Translations under genes and position numbers: made by a program | Shown here: in pieces, positions 1 to 8,598 of the stretch | How positions within the stretch are numbered: position 1 is the stretch's first letter | How the letters are laid out: each line of letters begins with the position of its first letter | IMG/VR virus record: IMGVR_UViG_3300042505_001447 | Span: 1-43,030 of that record | Length of the DNA: 43,030 nt | Origin: a virus | Direction: 5' to 3' (one strand) | Notes under the pieces: model-generated | Seen by the model: the letters and a program-made list of their open reading frames with translations, nothing else | What the model was told of the DNA's origin: nothing | Database searches by the model: none

Positions 1-236
1 CCATTGGTGCTGAAACCGTCCTTCAGTTCCCACAGCCACACCCGCTCGCCTGACTGGGTAACATCGGTGGCCCGTAGCTCGGCGTGTCGTTTCGAGAGCC
101 GTGAGTCTATAATGTGAATATCGCATTGTGGATCCCGGCCAATGCTCCACAGTCCAGCGGGGGGCGGCCAGGAACCATCCAGCACCCAGTAGGGGTATTG
201 GCCATCGACTGGGTGTAGGCAAAGCTTGCGGGTCAT
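1..236 (-). CDS. FHA-domain protein, C-terminus cut by window edge
   Basis: Reading leftward from an ATG at 236, an open frame runs off the left edge. The roughly 78 visible residues carry the forkhead-associated signature in order: SIGRDPQCDIHI, then SRLSKRHAEL, then WELKDGFSTN at the edge. These are the GR, SxxH and (D/N)G-type phosphothreonine-binding loops of FHA domains. FHA domains bind phospho-Thr peptides and are common in cyanobacterial signalling proteins. The gene is divergent from the terminase, with only 34 bases between the start codons. Whether it belongs to the phage or to flanking host DNA cannot be told here. The domain call is good; the full protein and role are unknown. 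Confidence 0.75.
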   Translation of the reverse strand, partial: MTRKLCLHPVDGQYPYWVLDGSWPPPAGLWSIGRDPQCDIHIIDSRLSKRHAELRATDVTQSGERVWLWELKDGFSTN

Positions 237-270
237 GGCTATAGAATGCCCAGCCCACCCAGGCTAGGGA

Positions 271-1632
271 ATGCTGAAAATGTTGTCAGTCCCTACCCGG
301 CCTATGCCGGGTTTCCTGCCAATGGCTACCCTCGGCGCACTAGAGCTAAGAGCAGAATGGAAGAAATGGTTAGTCGCCAGCTATGCCTCGGTGCCCACCG
401 ACTCGGTGGACCTGGACAAGCTAGCCAGGAACCTGCTGCCCTGGGCCCAGCCATTGCTAAAGCCACGCCGGTACAAGTGCCTATGGGGTGGCCGTGGCTC
501 GGGTAAGTCCACCGCTGCGGCTGATGCGCTGCTGATCGAAGGGGCCCGGCGTAAGTGTCGGGTGCTATGCGCTAGGGAATTTCAGGTGTCCATCAAGGAC
601 TCGGTTCACCATCTGCTAAAGCAGCGCATCGAAGACCTGGGGCTTGAGTCCGTGTATTCTGTCCAGGAGGCCCAGATCCTTGGCCCCCGTGGCACTCAGT
701 TTATATTCAAAGGGCTGCGCCACAATATCAGCTCCATTAAGTCGATCAGCGGCATCACCCATTGCTGGGTGGAAGAAGCCCAAACGATCAGCCAAAAAAG
801 CTGGAATGATCTAGTGCCATCCATCCGGGCCCCAGGTTCTGAGATCTGGGTGACCTTCAACCCGTACCAAAAGACAGATCCTATTTACCAAACATTCCTG
901 ATCAACCCTGGCCAGCTGGGCGGTGGCAGCTACATCCAGCGGGTGAACTGGGACTTGAATCCATACTTTCCACCAGAGCTAGATGCCGAACGCCAAGCGA
1001 TGCAGGCCACCGATCCTGATCTTTACCAACACATCTGGGAAGGGGAGTGCCTGGAAAATGCAGACTCCCAGGTGCTATATGGCAAGTGGATTGTGGATGA
1101 GTTCAAGCCTGCCGCTGACTGGCAGGGGCCGTACTTTGGTGCTGACTGGGGCTTTGCTGCAGACCCGACCGCTGCGGTTAAGTGCTGGATCCATGGCAAC
1201 CGGCTTTATGTGGAGCAAGAAAGCTATGCCCACCGGCTAGAGCTAGACGAAACAGCTAAGCGCTGGATCCGAGATATTCCAGGCATCGACGGCCATGTAG
1301 TGCGGGTGGACAATTCCAGGCCAGAAAGCATCAGCCATGTTAGCCGCCGGGGCATTCCCAGGCTGACAGCGGTGCGCAAGTGGCCGGGCAGTGTCGAAGA
1401 CGGCATTGCCTACCTGCGCAACTTTGAGAAGGTTGTCATCCACCCTCGCTGCTCCAATATGGCAACTGAGGCCCGGCTGTACTCCTACAAGGTGGACAAG
1501 CTCAGTGGCGACATTCTGCCCCAGGTGATTGACGCCAATAACCACCTGATGGATGCGCTGCGCTATGCGCTGGGGCCCATGATCCAGCAACGGCAGACTG
1601 GCATGGCTCAGTCAGTGGCTGTATGGGGCTAG
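271..1632 (+). CDS. Phage terminase large subunit (PBSX/TIGR01547 type)
   Basis: ATP-driven packaging motor and nuclease that moves DNA into the prohead. The Walker A motif WGGRGSGKST lies near residue 72. The Walker B region is HCWVEEAQ, with the typical WVTFNP coupling motif about 40 residues later. The C-terminal RNase H-like nuclease has GADWGFAADPTA followed by VDNSRPES and a final DANNHLMDALRYA helix. At 453 aa it has the usual family length. The start is uncertain: ATGs at 280, 304 and 322 are in frame, and conserved sequence begins after about residue 45. No small terminase subunit is visible upstream. It is followed immediately by the portal gene. Confidence 0.92.
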   Translation: MLKMLSVPTRPMPGFLPMATLGALELRAEWKKWLVASYASVPTDSVDLDKLARNLLPWAQPLLKPRRYKCLWGGRGSGKSTAAADALLIEGARRKCRVLCAREFQVSIKDSVHHLLKQRIEDLGLESVYSVQEAQILGPRGTQFIFKGLRHNISSIKSISGITHCWVEEAQTISQKSWNDLVPSIRAPGSEIWVTFNPYQKTDPIYQTFLINPGQLGGGSYIQRVNWDLNPYFPPELDAERQAMQATDPDLYQHIWEGECLENADSQVLYGKWIVDEFKPAADWQGPYFGADWGFAADPTAAVKCWIHGNRLYVEQESYAHRLELDETAKRWIRDIPGIDGHVVRVDNSRPESISHVSRRGIPRLTAVRKWPGSVEDGIAYLRNFEKVVIHPRCSNMATEARLYSYKVDKLSGDILPQVIDANNHLMDALRYALGPMIQQRQTGMAQSVAVWG

Positions 1633-1646
1633 GGCACACTATCAGC

Positions 1647-3143
1647 ATGAATGATCCATCCCTCCCTAACTACCACGACCCTGCGTTAAAAAAGCTGCAG
1701 CCAGCGCTAAAGCTATGCTTTGACGTATGGAATGGGCTTTATGGGCTCAAGGCTGACTATCTGCCCCAGGCTAGCCGGGAACCCCGGGCCGCCTACGATG
1801 ATCGGGTGAACCGGGCTGTATTCAACAACAAATACCGTGCCCAGGTAGAAAGCATCAGCGGCTTGCTGACAGCCTTCGACGTTGAGGGCTACCCGGCCAG
1901 CTTCGAGCAAGCTGAAGCGGATGGCCTATACCTGGACGGCAATGGATCCGACTGGACTAGCTTTTTGCGCCAAGCGGATGAACTAGCCCTGCGGGACGGG
2001 CTGGTGTATGTGCTGACCAACAATGTGCAGCTGAGCCCGGAGGATGCTGCTACCCGCACCGCTGCCGACCGTCGCACCTACCCGCAATGGACGCTGGTAG
2101 ATCGGCGCAATGTGATCAACTGGCGGGGGGAGTTGCGCAATGGATCCATGGTGCTCACCCAGGTCACCCTTGTCATGCACCGGAACCAGACCGTTGGCAG
2201 CTATGGATCCATCAGTGAGCCCTATTACCATACCTTTCGGCTGCTTCCGGGTGATGGCGGTGTCAGCCTGACGGTGGCCCGCATCAGTGACCGTGGGGCG
2301 GTGGATATTGTGGACGAACGCACCGCACCAGTCCAACGGATCCCGCTCCAGGCCTACCCGGATGTGACCAACCCATTCCCCCATGACGGCGACCTGCAGC
2401 TACCGTACCTACTGAAAGCAGCCGAGCTAAACATTAAGCTATTCCGCCAAGAGTCTAGCCTAGATACAATCCAGTATCGGGTAAATGCGCCCACGGTCTA
2501 TCGGGTAAGCAGCATGGACTTTACCCAGCGGCCACCGATCATTTTTGGACCCAACCATGTAATCGAGCTGATGCGGGACAGCAATACCACTGCTGCTGGC
2601 GAGGACTCGGTAGGGGTCATCGAGATTACTGGCCAGGGCATTGCTGAACTACGGGAAAGCTGCAACGAAACCCGCCGCGCCATCGACGAAGAAGGGGTAG
2701 GGTTCATTGGTGGTGGCAGTGTCCAGCGATCTGCAACAGAGGCCTACCTAGCCGCCACCCGAGCCAGTGCCAGCCTGAATGGCTATGCTAGGGCCAAGAG
2801 CCAGGCTGTCAAAGCGCTGGTAGCCGACTGGTGCCTGTTTACTGGCGAAGACCCCAGTGACGTTGAAGTCGAGATGGATCAGTCCGTCCTAGAGATGCCG
2901 CTTGATGCCCAGGAGATGGGCGCATTGCTGGGCCTATGGCAGGCGGGCGCCATTGACCATCAAACCTTGCTGGAGCTATTGCGGATGGGTCGCCAGCTGC
3001 CGCCCGGCGTAGACATTGAAGAGATCATGCAGCGGGTAGCGGCGGAACGCGATGCCGCCATGCCGACGACGCCGGAGGTAATCAACGGCATCCTCATGCC
3101 AGCTAGCCAGCCCGGGCAACCTGAAGCTGTACCTGAAGACTGA
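1647..3143 (+). CDS. Portal protein (DUF4055-like)
   Basis: Forms the dodecameric ring at the head vertex through which DNA enters and leaves. The call rests on the position straight after the terminase, the length of about 498 aa, and features of the DUF4055 portal family: an N-terminal YDDRVNRAVFNN segment, a central PYLLKAAELNIKLFRQ helix, and the QRSATEAYLAATRASASLNG segment after a Gly-rich wing. The frame is open from 1623, but the ATG at 1647 directly follows the intergenic motif GGGCACACTA (1632-1641) and is preferred. The C-terminus is low complexity. Confidence 0.85.
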   Translation: MNDPSLPNYHDPALKKLQPALKLCFDVWNGLYGLKADYLPQASREPRAAYDDRVNRAVFNNKYRAQVESISGLLTAFDVEGYPASFEQAEADGLYLDGNGSDWTSFLRQADELALRDGLVYVLTNNVQLSPEDAATRTAADRRTYPQWTLVDRRNVINWRGELRNGSMVLTQVTLVMHRNQTVGSYGSISEPYYHTFRLLPGDGGVSLTVARISDRGAVDIVDERTAPVQRIPLQAYPDVTNPFPHDGDLQLPYLLKAAELNIKLFRQESSLDTIQYRVNAPTVYRVSSMDFTQRPPIIFGPNHVIELMRDSNTTAAGEDSVGVIEITGQGIAELRESCNETRRAIDEEGVGFIGGGSVQRSATEAYLAATRASASLNGYARAKSQAVKALVADWCLFTGEDPSDVEVEMDQSVLEMPLDAQEMGALLGLWQAGAIDHQTLLELLRMGRQLPPGVDIEEIMQRVAAERDAAMPTTPEVINGILMPASQPGQPEAVPED

Positions 3144-3148
3144 CAACT

Positions 3149-4384
3149 ATGCACATTCTTGTTTTGGCGGATGCTCCGCCGATGCCAGGCCTGACGACAG
3201 GCTTTGGCAGGGTAGCGGCGCACCTATGCCAGGCTCTGGTAGATGGCGGCCACAGCGTTACCCAAGTGGCGATCAACTACCTGCAGAAGGCCCAGCATTC
3301 CTACCCATGGCGGCTACTTACCACCAAGGCCGCTGATCCCCTTGGCAATGATCAGCTGGTGGGCCTGATCAAGCGGTTCAAGCCCGATGCCGTGGTAGGC
3401 TTCAATGACATCTGGGTATGCAATCGGTGGTTTTCTATTCTATGGGCGACCTGCAAAAACTTGGGCATCACCCAGATCCCATTCTTTGGCTACTTTCCAG
3501 TAGACTGTGCAGGCTATGAGCCGGAACTAGCCCGGCTATTGCCCCACTGGGCTGGGGTGGCCACCTACGCACCCTTTGGCCTGCAAGTGCTGCGGGCCGC
3601 TGGCTACCAGGGCGACTGCGCCATCATCCCCCATGGCATCGAGCCACCCCTCCAGCCTAGCCGTAGCCTATTGCCAGAGCCATTGAAGGACGCCTGGATT
3701 GTACTGAGGACAGACATCAACCGCCCCCGCAAGCGCTATGACTTGACCATTCAAGCCTTCTGTGAATTTGCCCAGGGCAAGCCATTGCCGCCAGAACCGG
3801 GTGCCCCGATCCTCTGGCTGCACTGCGCTGACTATGGCGATGATTTGCCTGTACGGGAGTACTATGAACGCACCCTGGCCAGGACTGGCTATACCTTCGA
3901 GCAACGACCATTGTTGCGCAGCCATACTGCTGGCGATAACCACCATCCCTTCTGCAGTGATGCCGACCTAGCGGCCATCTATGCCAGTGCTAACTGCTAC
4001 CTGCAGACCAGCGATGCCGAGGGCTGGGGCCTATGCCCGGTCGAGGCTAGCCAGTACGGCGCAACCGTCATTCTAGGCAACCATTCCGTCCACGCTGACC
4101 TATGGCCAGGGCGAGCATTTATGGTGGATCCAATTGACTCGCGCTCAGAAACCTTTGGGCTGCTGCAGATTGACAAGGCTGGTCAGGTGCGCCAGGTTAG
4201 GACAGCGCTGGACTATCCGGTTGTCTCCAGCCATGACTACGCCAGGGCCCTAGAGCAGGCCTACAGCAACCCCGATCTATGTCAGCAATATCAGCAACGG
4301 GCCCGGGAGCATTGGCAGTCTAGCTCGTTCCAGTGGCCAGTGATTGAGCAACAATTTAGGGATTGGATCAGCGGGGCACCCTAA
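3149..4384 (+). CDS. GT4-type glycosyltransferase (first of two)
   Basis: GT-B fold family 4 glycosyltransferase, expected to move a sugar from a nucleotide-sugar donor to an acceptor. The N-terminal TGFGRVAAHLCQAL matches the usual acceptor-domain loop. The mid-protein IIPHGIE and RTDINRPRKRYDLTIQAF match the start of the donor domain. SDAEGWGLCPVEASQYGA is the EX7E-type donor-binding motif. The length is 411 aa. It lies inside the head operon, 5 bases after the portal stop, so it is likely expressed late. Glycosylation of virion proteins or of the host surface is inferred, not shown. The C-terminal end contains the GGGCACCCTA motif. Confidence 0.85.
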   Translation: MHILVLADAPPMPGLTTGFGRVAAHLCQALVDGGHSVTQVAINYLQKAQHSYPWRLLTTKAADPLGNDQLVGLIKRFKPDAVVGFNDIWVCNRWFSILWATCKNLGITQIPFFGYFPVDCAGYEPELARLLPHWAGVATYAPFGLQVLRAAGYQGDCAIIPHGIEPPLQPSRSLLPEPLKDAWIVLRTDINRPRKRYDLTIQAFCEFAQGKPLPPEPGAPILWLHCADYGDDLPVREYYERTLARTGYTFEQRPLLRSHTAGDNHHPFCSDADLAAIYASANCYLQTSDAEGWGLCPVEASQYGATVILGNHSVHADLWPGRAFMVDPIDSRSETFGLLQIDKAGQVRQVRTALDYPVVSSHDYARALEQAYSNPDLCQQYQQRAREHWQSSSFQWPVIEQQFRDWISGAP

Positions 4385-4406
4385 AGGCGTCGCATTGTTC
4401 ACCGCC

Positions 4407-4802
4407 ATGGCCCTCACCGCTGACGACCTTAACCGCATTGTCAAGTATCGCGCCTTTAGCCTAGGTGACGAAGCTGGAGGGCCGCTAACCTGGCAAAGCG
4501 TCATGCAGTTAGTACAAAACCAGATCAACTTTGTCAATGCCCAAGATACTAAGTTCGGTACTGACGTTGCTGGCTTGATCCAGGCTGACCTGGACCAGAT
4601 GGATGCTGACGATGTCGCCCAGACCGCAGCAGCCGGCCAAGCAGGCCTAAAGCGAGTGGATGTGATTGAGTATTTTCAAAGTGGATCCACCGTTGGCTAC
4701 AGCGCCAATATTGAACGACTGCGGCTGCGGGTAGCGGCCATGCTCAGCCAGACCTACTCGCCGATGATGGCCGCTGGCACATCTGAACTAGGCCGGGGGT
4801 AG
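4407..4802 (+). CDS. Uncharacterised head-module protein
   Basis: A 131-aa protein between the glycosyltransferase and the scaffold gene. I do not recognise its family. It is mostly helical by eye and acidic (QADLDQMDADDVAQ), with a later SANIERLRLRVAAMLSQTYSP helix. The frame is open from 4344 and would overlap the upstream gene by 41 bases. The ATG at 4407, just after the glycosyltransferase stop, gives the MALTADDLNRIV start and is the better choice. Its position between portal and scaffold would suit a small head or connector protein. That role is inferred from order only. Confidence 0.65.
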   Translation: MALTADDLNRIVKYRAFSLGDEAGGPLTWQSVMQLVQNQINFVNAQDTKFGTDVAGLIQADLDQMDADDVAQTAAAGQAGLKRVDVIEYFQSGSTVGYSANIERLRLRVAAMLSQTYSPMMAAGTSELGRG

Positions 4803-4854
4803 GGCTGGGCACCCTATTTTATGACCGGCGTGAAGCCAATATGCGTGATGCACC

Positions 4855-5589
4855 ATGATTGACGAACAACAACAACCGACCCCTGACGCACCCCAGGCGA
4901 CTCCCCCTAATCCGCCAGCCAATAGCAGTCAGGATCCAAACAGCGAGACCGCCTATGCTACTTTGCAAAAGGAGCGGGAGGCCCGCAAGGAACTAGAGAA
5001 GAAAGCCAAGCAGCTTGAAACCCAACTGCAAGCCTTCAGCGGCATCGACCCTGGCAAGTACAAAGAAGCCATGGAGATCGCCGCTAAGCAGGCTGAGTGG
5101 GAACAACAACAGGCTGAACTACGGGCCCAGTTTGAGGCAGATGCCCAGGCCAAGTATGAGCCAGTGCTAGAGCAACAACGCCAGCAACTGGCAGCCGCCC
5201 AGCAGTCCTTGCTGGACTTTCAGCGAGATACGGCCCTGGAGCAGGCGTTCTATGCCGCCGAAGGATTTCCGGGTGAATTTGAGCCTGCAGCATTAGCGCT
5301 GCGGGGCCGAGTGCGGGTGTCGGCCAATGGGCTGGAGGTGTTAGAGCCGGACGGCAAGACACCCGCCTATGTGGCCGACAAGGGCCAGAGCAGGCCCAAG
5401 ACAGTCGCCGAGTTGATCGACGAACTGAAGGGCACCACATCCTGGTTTGCCCGCCATTTCAAAGGTTCTGACCGGCCAGGCTTTGGTGTACTGGGTAGCC
5501 CGGGCCAGGGCCTACCCGCCGAGGCGACTGGTAAGGATGTATGGGCTGCGGTGACAGCGCAACGCCAAAAACAATTTGGCGGCAGGTAG
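4855..5589 (+). CDS. Capsid scaffolding protein
   Basis: Scaffold proteins template prohead assembly and leave before DNA packaging. Three features support the call. It lies directly upstream of the major capsid gene. It has a Pro/Gln/Ala-rich disordered N-terminus followed by a long charged coiled coil (about residues 40-125, rich in Glu, Lys and Gln). Its C-terminal part is basic and ends KQFGGR, the expected coat-binding end. The length of 244 aa is typical. There is no protease motif, so cleavage would need another enzyme. Confidence 0.8.
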   Translation: MIDEQQQPTPDAPQATPPNPPANSSQDPNSETAYATLQKEREARKELEKKAKQLETQLQAFSGIDPGKYKEAMEIAAKQAEWEQQQAELRAQFEADAQAKYEPVLEQQRQQLAAAQQSLLDFQRDTALEQAFYAAEGFPGEFEPAALALRGRVRVSANGLEVLEPDGKTPAYVADKGQSRPKTVAELIDELKGTTSWFARHFKGSDRPGFGVLGSPGQGLPAEATGKDVWAAVTAQRQKQFGGR

Positions 5590-5675
5590 CCTGGGCACAC
5601 TAGAACTACCGAGGCGTGATGCCTCATTAGCCTGCGTGATGCAGCACCACCACAAAAGCTTTTGAGGCATACCCC

Positions 5676-6617
5676 ATGGCATTAACATTAATCGAAGCAA
5701 GCAAGCTGACCCAAGACCCGGTTACCCGGGCCGTCATCAATGAATTTTCTGCAGGCGAGATCCTTGGATCCATTCCTTTTGAAAATGAGGAAGGTTCTGG
5801 GGTTCACTACAACCGGGTGGATCAACTACCTGGCGTCGGCTTTCGTGCCCTGAACGAAGCCTTCGACGAGTCCACCGGCGTCATCAACCCGCAGTCTGAA
5901 GCATTCCGGTTCTACGGCGGTGACATGGACGTTGACCGCGCCCTGGTCAACCTGAAAGGTCAGCAGGCCCGGGTTGCCCATGAGCAACTGAAGATCGAAG
6001 CGCTGCGCCTTGGCTGGGAGTACCAGTTCATCAAGGGTGACTCTGCCGCCGATCCCCGTGGCTTTGATGGGCTGCAAAAGCGGATCACTGGCAGTCAGTT
6101 GATCAGCAATGCGGATGGCGGTGCAGCACTCAAGCTGACCAAGCTGGATGAACTGCTGAGCCAGGTTAAGTTCACTGGCGGCACCCCGTACCTGATGATG
6201 TCTCGCAAGATGAAGGATCTGCTAACCGCAGCCTCTCGCGATACCACCAAGAGCGGGTTCATCCAGTACGAACAGGATACTTTTGGCCGCAAGCTACCCC
6301 AGTATGGCGGTGTGCCTATCCTGACCGATGACATCAGCTCCCCCATCCTGCCCTTTACTGAGGCCAGCCCTGATGGCGCTGTATCGACCTGCACCAGCGT
6401 TTACTGTGTGGTCTTTGGCCCGCAGATGACCACTGGCATTCAGGGGCGCAATGATACGGCTAGCGGGTTCGGCATCAGCGCTCGGGATCTGGGCGAAGTC
6501 CAGGACAAGCCAGTATTCCGTACCCGGGTTGACTGGAACTGCAGCTTTGCCATCTACAACGGCTACAGCGTAGCCCGGCTGTATGGCATCACCAATGCTG
6601 CTGTAGTGGCCTCCTAG
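5676..6617 (+). CDS. Major capsid protein (HK97 fold)
   Basis: Main shell protein. It is 313 aa and starts at an ATG 86 bases after the scaffold stop. Features of the HK97-like coat family used by siphoviruses are the N-terminal arm (RAVINEFSAGEILGSIPFE), a spine-helix-like segment (ARVAHEQLKIEALRLGWEYQF), a central YLMMSRKMKDLL stretch, and a Gly-rich P-domain with YGGVPILTDD. There is no sign of an N-terminal protease-cleaved delta domain, which agrees with the separate scaffold gene. The leader between 5590 and 5675 carries the motif GGGCACACTA (5593-5602). Confidence 0.88.
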   Translation: MALTLIEASKLTQDPVTRAVINEFSAGEILGSIPFENEEGSGVHYNRVDQLPGVGFRALNEAFDESTGVINPQSEAFRFYGGDMDVDRALVNLKGQQARVAHEQLKIEALRLGWEYQFIKGDSAADPRGFDGLQKRITGSQLISNADGGAALKLTKLDELLSQVKFTGGTPYLMMSRKMKDLLTAASRDTTKSGFIQYEQDTFGRKLPQYGGVPILTDDISSPILPFTEASPDGAVSTCTSVYCVVFGPQMTTGIQGRNDTASGFGISARDLGEVQDKPVFRTRVDWNCSFAIYNGYSVARLYGITNAAVVAS

Positions 6618-6658
6618 GCTACACCGATAGTTACTAACCCTTACTGGACTTAACGACC

Positions 6659-7114
6659 ATGCCTAACCTATCTGGGGCCAACCCCTCCCTGACTACGTCT
6701 AACCCCAAAGTTAGACGCCATGACCCAATCGACGACAGCCTGAAGCTAGCTGCCTTCTCTGGCATCAGCGCTAGCAATACCGCAGCTACCGGCATCGCCC
6801 TTAAGGCTGAAAAGATCGGCCCATACCTGGCGGTGGTTTGCTACAACGGCCACCAAGCTGATGGATCCAAGTATTGGACTGTCAATGTGACCGGTGCGGA
6901 TAACTCCAGCTTCACCAATGAAGTGACCCTGGGCAGTATTAAGTTACTGTCTGGTAGCAGTGCTCGCAAAGAGTACCTAGCGCTTGATGGTGCGGCTGTT
7001 GCTAGCTTGATGGAAGCAGCTGGCGAAGGGGAAGCGGTCTATGTGCGGGCTACCGCCACCAAGACCAGCACCCCCGGCAACCTGACCGGCCAGGTTTACC
7101 TGACCTCTGACTAG
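6659..7114 (+). CDS. Putative head decoration or accessory virion protein
   Basis: A 151-aa Ser/Thr/Ala-rich protein, beta-rich by eye (YLAVVCYNGH, YWTVNVTGAD, AVYVRATATK, GQVYLTSD), with no Lys/Glu coiled coil. It follows the major capsid gene by 41 bases and is the last gene before a strong terminator. That is where decoration or cement proteins often sit. I do not recognise the family, so the role is positional inference. Confidence 0.6.
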   Translation: MPNLSGANPSLTTSNPKVRRHDPIDDSLKLAAFSGISASNTAATGIALKAEKIGPYLAVVCYNGHQADGSKYWTVNVTGADNSSFTNEVTLGSIKLLSGSSARKEYLALDGAAVASLMEAAGEGEAVYVRATATKTSTPGNLTGQVYLTSD

Positions 7115-7149
7115 CGTCTGATAAGTTTCTCCTCTGTGGTTCTCCCTCG

Positions 7150-7174
7150 CCCTCAGCATTGCTGGGGGTTTTTT
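7150..7174 (+). terminator. Intrinsic terminator of the head operon
   Basis: The hairpin CCCTCAGCA/TGCTGGGGG has a very short loop and is followed by six T residues, with the T-run reading rightward. It ends the rightward head operon just before the convergent recombinase gene, whose stop is at 7176. The same stem sequence reappears in the terminator at 13906. Confidence 0.85.
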
Positions 7175-7175
7175 C

Positions 7176-8489
7176 TTAGCGCTTAAACCGCACCTCTACC
7201 ACCTCATTGCCTTGAATGATCACCCGTTCCACCAGTTCAGCATAGAGCTGACGGCGCTCTGGGGCGGCCAAGGTACTCCAGTCCATCGACGCGGCATCAA
7301 TGGCTTGCTGCTGTAGCTGCTGGCTGCTGGCTAGCGCCTGACCCTGGTGGCTACGCCTAGCCAGGATCTCTGCCTCAATGGACGCTATCTCCTCAGCGAT
7401 GGCAGCCCGGTGGGCAAGGGGCTGGAGTGCGGCTATCTCCTGCTCCAGGGCAGCAATGGCAGGGTCAAAGGCTGTGTCAGATTTCAGGCTATGGGCGATA
7501 GCCTGGGCATGGTCGATCAATGCCTCCTGGATAGCTGCTTCGATCATGTCCTGGCGGCAGGAACGAGTCTGGGGGCACCGTGGCCGGTTAGGGTATCCTC
7601 CACCATTGGCAGCACAGATAAAGTACCGATTCTTTCCGCGAGAGTTGGGGCGGCACCGACAGCCACAACTACAAGACACGATGGGCGGCACCGCATGGAT
7701 GCGGCCCTGGTTGTTGCCCCTCAGCTGACGGTTTAGGTCAATCCAGTACTCGATACGCTTGTACTCATCCTCGCTGATCAAGGCTGGGTGAGCATTGTAG
7801 CGCCATTCGTTAGTTTTGCGATAGTGCAGGTGACCGCGTAGGGTAGGGTTCTTTAGCCACGCCCGCCAGACTGTCCTGTTTCGACCAATGCCGTAGCGGT
7901 CTTGCATCATATGGGTGAGCTGTAGCAAGTTGCCATGCTCTAGGTAGTAGTCTACCGCCTCTCTGGCCGTGCCCCAGTCTGGCCCGGGCTCGTAGCAGCT
8001 ATTGTCAGCAGATCGTTGGTAGCCAAAGGGAGGCAGGCCACCCATCGGCCTACCCTGGCGGCGTAGTTGCACGTTAGCCCGCTTCAGCCGTGCCGATAGT
8101 TCCTCAGAGTAGTAGTGGGCCATGAGCGACTTAACGCCGGTTGTAAGCAGCCCTGAGGCGGTCTGGAGCGTGATTTCTTGGCCGGTAGTTAGTTCCTTCA
8201 CCTGCACGCCAGCGGCCTCTAGCTGGGCAAGGCTTTCCATCGCCCAGACGGTATCTCTTGCCCATCGGGTCCATTCCACCACCCAGACGGTTACCTGGTG
8301 CCGGTGCTGGCGTAGTTCAAGCGCCCGGTCAACTAGGCGTAGAAACTCGGGCCGGTCCCGACGGCGGCCAGACAATGACTCGGTAAATAGTTCGTCAAAC
8401 TCTACCTGTTGTTGAAATTGCTGGATCTGCAGGTCTAGGTTTTGGTCCTTGCTGCTGACCCGGCCATAGCATAGTTGATAGTGTGCCAT
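7176..8489 (-). CDS. Large serine recombinase (phage integrase, XisF-like)
   Basis: Site-specific recombinase expected to integrate and excise the phage genome. The N-terminal resolvase domain starts CYGRVSSKDQNLDLQ, with catalytic Ser at residue 12 or 13. ESLSGRRRDRPEF and VVEWTRWARD follow. The recombinase domain is around residues 150-260, and a zinc-ribbon-like Cys cluster (SCSCGCRC, then FICAANGG and CPQTRSC) lies near 270-315. A helical, Gln/Ala-rich coiled coil spans about 335-405. At 437 aa it is at the short end for large serine integrases. The arrangement resembles cyanobacterial element recombinases. Its place between the head and tail genes is unusual. Confidence 0.88.
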   Translation of the reverse strand: MAHYQLCYGRVSSKDQNLDLQIQQFQQQVEFDELFTESLSGRRRDRPEFLRLVDRALELRQHRHQVTVWVVEWTRWARDTVWAMESLAQLEAAGVQVKELTTGQEITLQTASGLLTTGVKSLMAHYYSEELSARLKRANVQLRRQGRPMGGLPPFGYQRSADNSCYEPGPDWGTAREAVDYYLEHGNLLQLTHMMQDRYGIGRNRTVWRAWLKNPTLRGHLHYRKTNEWRYNAHPALISEDEYKRIEYWIDLNRQLRGNNQGRIHAVPPIVSCSCGCRCRPNSRGKNRYFICAANGGGYPNRPRCPQTRSCRQDMIEAAIQEALIDHAQAIAHSLKSDTAFDPAIAALEQEIAALQPLAHRAAIAEEIASIEAEILARRSHQGQALASSQQLQQQAIDAASMDWSTLAAPERRQLYAELVERVIIQGNEVVEVRFKR

Positions 8490-8582
8490 GGATTATGTCC
8501 TCCCCCACGACTAGCCTACTATGGCGCTACCAGCTAGGGGTGCCATGGCATGACACGCTTGCAGGATGTGCCATGGCGGTAC
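8478..8582. other. Candidate attachment (attP) region
   Basis: The 109-base gap upstream of the recombinase start holds three copies of GTGCCATGG. One lies at the start codon (about 8482-8490) and two, each extended to GCCATGGC, near 8541-8549 and 8569-8577. The last two enclose TGACACGCTTGCAGGAT. attP sites of serine integrases are about 50 bp, imperfectly dyad, and usually lie next to the integrase gene. The symmetry and place fit, but no second att partner is in the window. Confidence 0.35.
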
Positions 8583-8598
8583 TGGGGTGGGGTGGGAG

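Noticed and set aside
246-506. 86-aa frame overlapping the terminase start
   Set aside because: Out of frame with the terminase, whose motif-bearing frame covers the region; no ribosome site or family match.
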